DNA from: Euleptes europaea
Lineage: Eukaryota > Chordata > Lepidosauria > Squamata > Sphaerodactylidae
Direction of reading: 5' to 3'
DNA length: 64,000 nt
Assembly: GCF_029931775.1 (NCBI RefSeq)
Contig: NC_079312.1
Span: 10,609,821-10,673,820 of the forward strand
In this document: positions 53,282 through 64,000 of the stretch, piece by piece
Numbering within the stretch: position 1 is the first letter of the stretch
How the letters are laid out: each line of letters starts with the position of its first letter
The notes under the pieces: model-generated
Database searches by the model: none
Told to the model about the DNA's origin: nothing
Seen by the model: the letters and a program-made list of their open reading frames with translations, nothing else
Position numbers and translations under genes: made by a program

Positions 53282-54856
53282 TTGGTTCTTGTAGGTTATC
53301 CGGGCTGTGTAACCGTGGTCTTGGAATTTTCTTTCCTGACGTTTCGCCAGCAACGTTCCAGTAAAAGACACAATCTCATTGATTAACCAGATTTTTCCAG
53401 AAGATATAACAGCCTTATTTCACCATTGTTTGACAACAAGTTATTTCCTATGGGATCAAGAATTTTATGAACAGATTGATGGAGTAGCTATGGGAAGTCC
53501 ACTCAGTCCAGTAATAGCAAACTTTTACATGGAATATTTTGAAAAGACAGCATTAGAATCAGCACCTTACAAACCTACAGTCTGGTTCAGGTTCGTAGAT
53601 GATACATTTACCATTTGGAGCCATGGTGAAGAAAAACTAACGGACTTTCTAAACCATCTTAATAATATCCATCCAAACATTCAGTTTACCATGGAAAAGG
53701 AAATTGAGGGTAAACTCCCATTTCTTGATACCCTTGTCATCCGTAAATCAAACCTTCAGTTAGGTCACAAGGTCTACCGGAAACCAACTCACACAGATCG
53801 CTACTTACACAAAAACTCCAACCACCACCCCCGACAGAAAAGAGGAATAATCAAAACATTAATGGACCGTGCAAGACGGATCTGTGAACCACAGTTTCTC
53901 AAGGAAGAAACTAATCATCTAAATCACGCACTGCTAGCAAACGGCTACTCCAAGAATGAAATCAGAAGGGCCATTAAACCAAACAAAAATCAGAAAACTC
54001 AAGAAAAACAGTCTCCCATAGGAAAGGTATTCTTGCCATTTATTAAAGGAGTCACTGATAGGATGGAGAAACTTTTGAAAAAACATAACCTACAAACAGT
54101 GTTTAAACCCACCAAGAAAATACAACAAATGCTACGATCAGCAAAAGACAAAAGAGACCCCCTCACCTCTGCAGGAGTATATCGTATACCTTGCAGCTGT
54201 GGAGAAGTTTACATCGGGACCACAAAACGCAGCATACAAACAAGGATAAAAGAACATGAAAGATACTGCAGACTTGGCCAACCTGAGAAATCAGCAGTGG
54301 CTGAACATGGACTGACACAAACAGGACACAGGGTCTTATTCCAAGACACTGAAAGACTGGACAATTCTACCAACTATTTTGTCAGATTGCACAGAGAAGC
54401 CATTGAAATTCATAAACATCAGCACAACTTTAACAGAAAAGAGGAGAGTTTAAGAATGAATAAGGCTTGGCTTCCTGCCCTGAAAAACCTCCAGACAAAG
54501 ACAACATTCAACAATAGCCATACAGATTAGCTTTGGATTACACACATTAACAGATCACTTCAGGATACAATGGTTCCATATTAACATACCATACCCTCAT
54601 TAGCACATTATCTTGATACTTACAGGACAATACTTTTGCAGGACAATACTCAGATCAAACCCAACCCCTTTCTGACTATATATTACTCTCCCTACACCCT
54701 TGACACTGAGAGACACTGTCCTTCAGTGTTACTACTCTGAAGATGCCTGCCACAGTTGCTGGCGAAACGTCAGGAAAGAAAATTCCAAGACCACGGTTAC
54801 ACAGCCCGGATAACCTACAAGAACCAATGAACTCTGACCGTGAAAGCCTTCGACAA
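53282..54856 (+). mobile_element. Penelope-like retroelement, 5'-truncated
   Basis: The frame at 53379-54530 encodes the end of a Penelope-type reverse transcriptase (DGVAMGSPLSPVIANFYMEY, RFVDDTFTIW), then a GIY-YIG endonuclease (YRIPCSCGEVYIGTTKRSIQ). Its ends are inverted copies of each other (ggttatccgggctgtgtaac with its complement at 54800). A 12-bp target-site duplication, aattttctaaca, lies at 53270-53281 and 54857-54868. The front of the element is missing. Confidence 0.93.
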
Positions 54857-55137
54857 AATTTTCTAACAGTTAGAGCAGTTTGTCAGTGGAACAGGCTTCC
54901 TTGGGAGGTGGTAAGCACTCCTTCCCTGGAGGTTTTTAAGGCTAGATGGGCATCTTTCAGCAATGCTGATTCTATGACCGTAGGCAGATGATGAGAGGGA
55001 GGGCACCTTGGCCATCTTCGGGGCATGAAGTATGGGTCACTGGGTGTGTGTGGGGAGGTAGTTGTGAATTTCCTGCATTGTGCAAGGGGTTGGACTAGAT
55101 GACCCTGGTGGTCCCTTCCAACTCTATGATTCTGATT

Positions 55138-55468
55138 CAGTATAATTTCTGTGTATTTCCCATGGTTAAACGTGCAAGATAGTGTAGTTGACAGTGGTAG
55201 ACAGCCAATTAGGGTATGTTTTTAAACATTTGATTGCTCGACCAAGAGAAGTCCAGTTCTTTGCAGTTTCCTGGATTTGTATTTCTAGGGGACATTCAAT
55301 ATATTCTAAGACTCAGAGGCTGAAAAAAATGAATGCAATTTTCCTTTCCATTGGTTTGATTTATTGCATTCGTTCAATCAACTGAGTGTCCGATGGCATC
55401 CTTTTTTCTTTCTTGAGTGCTCGGGGACAGGAATTGATGATCAGCACAGACATATTTTCCTCTTTCAG
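55138..55468 (+). other. Gene C intron right before K2
   Basis: It is homologous to the sequence before every other KRAB exon in the window. It ends attttcctctttcag. Confidence 0.6.
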
Positions 55469-55598
55469 AGATCTCCAGTGTCCTTTGAGGAGATAGCTGT
55501 TTTCTTCATGGAGGAGGAATGGGCTATGCTGGATCCAGGCCAAAGGAAACTCTACTGGGAAGTGATGAAGGAAAATTATGACACAGTGGCCTCTCTGA
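55469..55598 (+). CDS. Gene C KRAB exon 2 (K2)
   Basis: This 130-nt KRAB-A exon has acceptor ttttcctctttcag and donor gtaagg, phase 0 to 1. It reads RSPVSFEEIAVFFMEEEWAM then [20 protein letters not shown] and ASL. It belongs to the K2 class. It carries EI for the usual DV or EV and Met for Thr after FF. It is 11 kb downstream of K1 because of the CR1 complex. Joining it after K1 gives TGA within seven codons. Confidence 0.87.
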
Positions 55599-55682
55599 GT
55601 AAGGATCTTTCCCCTTTTATCGTGAACACGGAAGAGAAGAGAAAGGAGGGGGTGGCCTCTTCCTTTGGCCTTCTTGAATTTC

Positions 55683-56161
55683 TGTCAGACTTCAGTACCT
55701 CGTTGCATTTCAGTAATAATAAACTTTGCTCCAGACGTTGCAGAGAGTTTCAAAGTTTTATTAAGAAAGCATAACGGATTCAGAAGGTCTATACAACTTA
55801 AGGTCAGAATACGGAATACAGAATACTGGTCATCTTTATAGGGAACATACAATACAATTGATTACATCATTGGTAGGACATGAAAGGGTGAGGTGCAGCA
55901 GAGTTGTTTAGAATGTGAAAGGATGCAAGATGACAATAAGGAAGTGTTCGCCGGTGATTGCCCCCTACTAAACCTCCTGGTGAGATGCCTAGCAAACAAC
56001 CGGGCGATCTCTCGGACTTCCAGGCATTGTTTCGCAGTGCCAGAGATCTCGCAGCGGATCTCTATTGAAACGCTAATTCCTGGCGAGCAAGGAATGAGAA
56101 AGGGGGGTGGGAAGGAGACAGGGCTTGCTATCCGTGGCTCGGCTGGATGCCCTCTCTGACA
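55683..56161 (-). mobile_element. Solo LTR (fossil LTR retroelement, minus)
   Basis: A 479-bp unit with tgtcag…ctgaca ends, flanked by the 5-bp duplication atttc (55678-55682 and 56162-56166). It is in the same family as 39883-40348, opposite strand. It lies just after K2. Confidence 0.88.
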
Positions 56162-56307
56162 ATTTCAGAACACACTTGAATTTGCCACAGACGAAAGAAC
56201 AGAGCTCTCACAGATATGGATTTTGCAACGTCTGAAAATGAAAGCATGAATTATTTCCATGCGGGAAAAAGAAATGTGTTGATGAAGAGGGCTCTGATTA
56301 GGAGAGA

Positions 56308-56765
56308 GGACCTACGAATACGAAAGCCTTTATTGGCATTAAAAGGGAAACGTACAGTGGAGTTTACAGTAAAATCATGAAATAAAGTATGCAGGTATCA
56401 TCATATGGTAAAGGTTAGTATAAAATCATTTTTATAAGAGCATACAAATCCCACTAGATTGGTTACTTGGTTGTTTAATCCTGAGTTAACCATTATATGG
56501 TGCAGAGTAGCAATCCCGTTCTCTAATTACAAGCAAAAAAAACCCTTGCCACTGAGTCAATAATTGTTGGATTCTGCGTGGTCATAAAGTAGGACACCTT
56601 TGAATTAGTAGGTAACCATTCCCTATCACTGAGTAACGGATCTATGAGATTGGAACGGCCCCTATCGTAGAGTGGACATGTAAGGAGGATATGTGAAACT
56701 GTTTCTACGTCGCCTTCTCCACATGGGAAGACCCGATCCAGAGAGGGCCTATTTCTAGTTAGGTT
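56308..56765 (-). mobile_element. LINE 3' fragment of uncertain clade (minus)
   Basis: The minus frame holds VFPCGEGDVETVSHILLTCP followed by LYDRGRSNLIDPLL, the zinc-binding tail found after the reverse transcriptase of several LINE clades (R4/Vingi/I-like). The clade was not resolved. Confidence 0.6.
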
Positions 56766-57610
56766 AGAATCGCAGAGTTTGGAGGGCCATACAAACCGTC
56801 TGGTTATCCTTCTGCTCAATGCAAGATCAGCCTAAAGTGTTCATCCAGGTTCTTCTTGACGACTGCCAGTGAGGGGGTGCTCACCTCCTTCCTAGGGAGC
56901 TGATTCCACTGTTGAACTACTTTTACTGTAAAACAAACGAATTCCTACTGTCTAGCCGTTACCTTTTTGTCTGTAAATTTTACCCATTATTGCGAGTCCT
57001 AACCTCTGCTGCCAACAGGAACAGCTCTCTGCCCTCATCTAAGTGACAGCCCTTCAAATACTTAACGAGAGCAATCATGTCTCCTCTCAACATCCCTTCT
57101 CCTGACTGAGCATTTCCTCATCACTCTGTTCTGTACTCACTCACTCTTTTTCACATCTGCCCTTTTTTCCAGTATGTTCAGATCTCATTGAATTCTATAT
57201 CTTCTCAAATGTTCGCTGCTCCTCTCAATTTTGTTGTCAAGTGCAAATTTCTAAAAATATTGGAAAGTATCTGGCCCCAAACGAAGCCGTGTAGCACCCA
57301 GCTGGACACCTCCCTCCAATCACACGAAATGCCACTGACAACTACTCTTTGGGTATGGTTCTTCAGCCAGTTCCCTATCCACTTAATTATCCTAGAGTCC
57401 AGTCTGCAGTCCTCCTGTTCACCAACCAGAATATCATGGGGAACCCAGTCAAAAGCTTTACTGCGATCAGGTAAAAAACGGCAACAGCATTCCCACGATC
57501 CAGGAAGCCGTTCACTCAACCAAAGAAAGAAATGAGGTTGGTCTGGCAGGATCTGTTGAGGACAAATCTGTGCTAACTTCCCCAGATCACCAAGTTGTGC
57601 TTCAGTTGAC
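56766..57610 (-). mobile_element. CR1 LINE fragment (minus)
   Basis: The minus frame includes ICPQQILPDQPHF, KAFDWVPHDILV and SSWVLHGFVWGQILSNIF from the reverse transcriptase. The 3' end is at the left. Frameshifted and partial. Confidence 0.85.
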
Positions 57611-58650
57611 TGGCAAATTCCTGCAGCTCCTGTTTTCCTCTTTGGCTGTTCACTTTTGACGGGGAGTGGCTCTCCCACAGTCCGCTGTTTGAGTGACAGG
57701 CTGATGGGAGCAGAGGAGGAATGGCATTGTACATTTGACGAGGGCAGAGGAGGAATTTCCCACACCAGTGTTTACAAACCTAGCTCTGCCTCCTGACAAA
57801 AGAGTTGTGGCAATACTGCAAGAAGCAGCAGCCTTGGAGATCATCCTATCCTGGCAAACTGTAGGCAAAATTAGATGTATAGCAAATCTCTCTACCCACC
57901 AAACATAACTGCCTCAGAAAACTCAGGGACAGTCTTCGAACCCTTTTGTTTTGTAAAGGAGACAATGTTTTCCTCTCTCCCCATCTTTGCAGCTTTTCTC
58001 CTTTAAGGGGATGCAAAATTGCATGGTCTGATCCCATTCATTTTTGCCACTAAAAGTCCCACTGTCATTGTGAAGCAGGCGTGGGTGCAATTTTGAGATG
58101 CGTAGCTTTGTTTTTGGATAAGTTATTCCTTACACCATCAGGCATAGCTTTGAATGCAAAAAGTATTTGGCATGGGGGCGGGGAGTCTGGGGGTTTCATA
58201 AACCAGGGTGTTCCAGTTCTTTGAATGGTTGGCACTGCTTCTGGGGGCAGCTAATTTTTCACCGTGTTCCCTCTCCCACACAATTACCTCTCCTTCCTCG
58301 TGGCAACCTCCATTTCCTCACCATTCCATTTCCTCACTCAGCAGCTCACCTACTTTTATTCCCCCCTCCCGGTCTTCAGCTTTCCCCTCCCCCTGGCAGC
58401 CTCTACCTGGGAGAAATTTGGCCCAATTATGATGTGCCCTCCTAGCTGCTAGAGGCCCTATTGCATGGTGCTGGTAGGACGTGACTCAGTTCCACAGTAG
58501 TGAATCGGCAAGGGTTTGTGGAGAGTACTTTATTTTCCCCTTTCCCTGCACTATTTGTCTCCTCTTGGCAGACCTTCAATGCTCCGCTTTCCATCTTCTG
58601 TACTTCCCACCCACCAAGTGCCCCCCATGTTCAGCTATACTGATGATTTA
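57611..58650 (+). other. Gene C intron after K2, host-type sequence
   Basis: It contains stretches homologous to those after K1/K2 and before the finger exon in A and B (for example 58145-58290 against 34200-34320). No exon was recognised. Confidence 0.5.
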
Positions 58651-58957
58651 GAAGAAGAAGAGTTGGTTTTTATATGCCGACTTTCTCTACCACTTAAGGC
58701 AGAATCAAACCAGCTCACAATCACCTTTCCCTTCCCCTCCCCACAACAGACACCCTGTCAGGTAGGTGAGGCTGAGAGAGCGTGACTTACCCAAGGTCAC
58801 CCAGCTGGCTTCATGTGTAGGAGTGGGGAAACTAATCCAGTTCACCAGGTTAGCCTCTGCCGCTCATTTGGAGGAGTGGGGAATCAAACCCTGTTCTCCA
58901 GATCAGACTCTACCGCTCCAGACTACTGCTCTTAACCACTACACCAACCTGGCTCTC
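58651..58957 (-). repeat. tRNA-derived SINE (type 2, minus)
   Basis: Full-length copy from aagaagagttggtttttata to cttaaccactacaccaacct in reverse. It is absent from the equivalent intron of gene B. Confidence 0.9.
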
Positions 58958-59918
58958 ATTTGCTTTATATACCATCTTTCTTCCCAATTGTGGTTCAAAG
59001 CAGCTTCCACAATTCCCCACTCCTGCATTTTATCCTCTCAACAACTCTGTGGAGTAAGTTAGGCTATGTGTGTGTGATTGGCCCGAAGTCTCCCAGTGAC
59101 CTTCTATAGCAGAATAGGGATTTGAATCTGAGTCTTCTAGGCCCTATTATGAAATTTTAACCACTCCAACACACTGGCATTTGCAGGGCGGTTGCTTTTG
59201 AACAGTAGGGAGGAGCCAGTGCTGAGTGAGCCATGCAATTCGTGTAGCGTCAGGTTTCCTGGCTGTGATTGGTGCTGGGCCTGGCCCAGGGGAATCCTCC
59301 CTCAAAGGTCAAAGCAGCCCACCCTGTCTCCTGCCCCTGCCTCTAACCAACAGAAACCAAGGCTTGAAAGCTGACAGTACTCTGTGGTTAACTAACAATG
59401 GCCAGTGAAGGCATTTGTTTCCATGTTACAGGCATAGCTTCTATTATTTTGGGGTGTAATAACCCCCAAGGTACTTTACCCCCAGATTTTCTGCAAGTCT
59501 GGGTTATATTCCAGGTTTCTAGAAAGCTCCATCTTGTCGGTACATGTCTTCAATCTCTAGATTTGTTTCCATATTTTATACATTTTATTTAAACAAAACT
59601 TATTTCAATAAAATTCAAGGTTTTTAAATTTACTTTTTCTATTTTGTTTCTGTGTGATCCCTGAATAAACACCAGAAAACATATTAACCTTAATGTGGTC
59701 TTGACCACCTTTCTGCAACAAAAGAAAGAAATCTCCTCTCTCTTCCTTTGGTCACCCATTTCTCCTTTATAAGACATCCTGGTTTGAGGTTAAATATTGC
59801 TGAAGTTTTTCTGGGCCCCAGATTTTCATTGTAGAAAACATCATTGACCACTGACTTTACCTGCAAACTGATATTTGCACCTTTTCCATCTTATTTAATT
59901 TCTGATTCTCTTTTGCAG
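58958..59918 (+). other. Intron before the gene C zinc-finger exon
   Basis: From about 59350 it is homologous to 9620-10578 and 34570-35550. It ends in the acceptor ttctcttttgcag. No other feature is seen. Confidence 0.55.
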
Positions 59919-62797
<2,879 letters not shown>

Positions 62798-63933
62798 CAG
62801 GGGTGGGGAACCTTTTTCCTGCCAAGGGCCATTTGCATATTTATAACATCATTCGGAAGCCATACCAGGCATAGATCACCAGCAGGGGATGGGGGGAGAG
62901 ATGCTAGGATTTCCAGGTCTCCAGCCACCACCTGGAGGTTGGCAACTCTTGGAGAGGAAGAAGGGAGGGAAAGAAAGGGAGGAAAGGGAAGGAAGAAAAA
63001 TGAAAGAAAGTGGGACAAAGAAAGTAAGTGGGAGGAACAGAGAGAGAAGAAGGAAGGAACTGGGAAAGGAAAGAAGGAAGGAACTGGGGAAGGAAGGGAG
63101 GGAGGGAGGGAAAAAGGGGAGGGACAAAGAAAGGAAGGAAGGAACTGGGGATGAAAGAGAAAGGAAGGGGGAGGGACAAAAAAGAAATGGAGGGAGGAGA
63201 GAAAGAACATAATGGAGGGACACGGCAGGCCCTTCTATGGTGGACGCGCAGCTGCTGAGGGGTTGTCTGGCCCTCCGCGAGCTCCCGGAGGAGGAGGTGG
63301 CAGCAGCTGCCTGGAGCTGGGCGAGGAGGAGCTGCTGCTGACGTGCGCGGATGTGCGGGGGGAGGCAGTGTGTTTGCGCTCTTCCCTGCCGCCCCCCTCA
63401 GAGGCCTCCGCCATCAACACCGAGCCCAGCCCGGGGGGCAACAGCGGCAGTTGGGAGGCCAGCAGCAATGAGGCCAGGCCTCCTCCAGGCTCCAGCAGCA
63501 GCTCCTCCTCATCGCCTTTCTCCTCATCCCCCTCAGGCGGCTCCCAAAAGTCCAGCTCCAGACCTCCGCTGCTGTCATCCCCCGGGCTGGGCTCGGTGCT
63601 GCTGCCGCTGGTGGAGGCCTTTGAGGGGGGTGGCAGGGAAGAGCACCAAGACACCGCCTTCCCCCCCCCCCACATGCGCATGCAGCCCAGCAAGGCTGAA
63701 GGCTTCCTGCCACGCACGCACGCACATGGCTTCCTCTTCCCCCCTCCCTCTTGCCGCCCAACAGCTGACAGGCGGTGAGTGGATGTTTAAAGGGTGCCTC
63801 AGCGTTCCTGCACGCTGCGGCTTCTGGAACAGTTTCGGGGAGTGCTGTGCTGGGCCACGTTTCAATGGCAGGGCCTTGGAGCTCCTGGGGGCCACTGAAA
63901 ATGTCCTCGCGGGCCTGACGTTCCCCATCCCTG
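62798..63933. mobile_element. 1136-bp non-autonomous hAT, complete ends
   Basis: Its ends are caggggtggggaacctttt and, in reverse, cagggatggggaacgtca. An 8-bp target-site duplication, gtctagag, is at 62790-62797 and 63934-63941. The interior has a purine-rich tract (62945-63215), a GC-rich part with an imperfect inverted repeat (63379-63435 against 63578-63640), and no transposase. It is the complete form of the element whose right half forms the tails of genes A and B. Confidence 0.92.
62945..63215 (+). repeat. Purine-rich (GGAA/GAAA)n tract
   Basis: Low-complexity GGAA/GAAA-type sequence inside the hAT. Frames read from it are artefacts. Confidence 0.9.
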
Positions 63934-63941
63934 GTCTAGAG

Positions 63942-64000
63942 CATCCGTGACGTGCTTGTCTAACCTCTGCTTAAAGACTGCCAGTGATGGGGAGCTCAAC
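63942..64000 (-). mobile_element. CR1 LINE (minus), continues past window end
   Basis: It matches 13327-13386 of the long CR1 after gene A. Confidence 0.8.

Larger units (their letters stand above)
48996..55137 (+). mobile_element. CR1 LINE (plus) with nested hAT and Penelope
   Basis: Pieces in order: ORF2 endonuclease (48996-50120; GDFNYPDICW and GSSDHAILEF), an unassigned 200 bp (50121-50316), and reverse transcriptase (50317-51096; VYLDISKAFDKVP and the catalytic FADDT). These are followed by a hAT (51097-53068), CR1 again (53077-53281), a Penelope-like element (53282-54856), and the CR1 tail ending in ccaactctatgattctgatt. It is truncated at the 5' end and frameshifted between the endonuclease and the reverse transcriptase, so it is inactive. 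It lies in the gene C K2 intron and adds about 6.1 kb. Confidence 0.9.

Noticed and set aside
62889-63258. Lys/Glu-rich frames
   Set aside because: Translation of a (GGAA/GAAA)n purine tract.

Overview
The window is vertebrate nuclear DNA from a squamate reptile, probably a lizard. The evidence is the repeat mix: CR1 LINEs in both orientations, RTE/BovB and L1 tails, Penelope-like elements, hAT elements, three tRNA-derived SINE families and a 5S rRNA-derived SINE. The host genes have the squamate style of KRAB box (…[17 protein letters not shown]…). It is part of a KRAB zinc-finger (KZFP) gene cluster with three related genes, all on the + strand, here called A, B and C. No rRNA, functional tRNA, CRISPR or bacterial features were found.

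Each gene has the same unusual layout: a promoter/first exon P1 (short coding exon, phase 0), a first KRAB exon K1 (130 nt), a second promoter-like/first-exon-like block P2, a second KRAB exon K2 (130 nt), and one long C2H2 zinc-finger exon. Gene A: P1 lies left of the window, K1 3055-3184, P2 about 6451-6638, K2 7052-7181, fingers 10579-12854 (22 fingers). Gene B: P1 24227-24403, K1 28654-28783, P2 32070-32257, K2 33230-33359, fingers 35551-37325 (16 fingers). Gene C: P1 42641-42828, K1 44421-44550, P2 47842-48029, K2 55469-55598, fingers 59919-61486 (15 fingers, then about 15 decayed fingers to 62720). K1 and K2 each enter in phase 0 and leave in phase 1, so a transcript can use either but not both without hitting an early stop.

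Genes A and B are a recent segmental duplication: about 215-18110 matches about 26415-41700, and homology resumes at about 19250-20900 versus 41920-43270, which includes a dead copy of gene C's P1 at 20400-20560. Gene C is an older paralogue of the same layout. Insertions present in only one copy, with the empty site visible in the other, date several elements to after the A/B duplication: an L1 tail (1882-2462), a Penelope-like element (8028-9486), a 341-bp hAT (38635-38975) and a solo LTR (39883-40348).

In genes A and B the last finger runs in frame into the right half of a hAT element, so both predicted proteins end in a 35-residue transposon-derived tail. In gene C the same hAT is complete (62798-63933), and the reading frame ends earlier at a frameshifted finger linker. 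Gene C's K2 intron was enlarged by a CR1 that was itself invaded by a hAT and a Penelope-like element (48996-55137). Between the genes the sequence is mostly nested repeats. All exon calls rest on reading frame, splice signals and comparison among the three copies; no transcript evidence was available.
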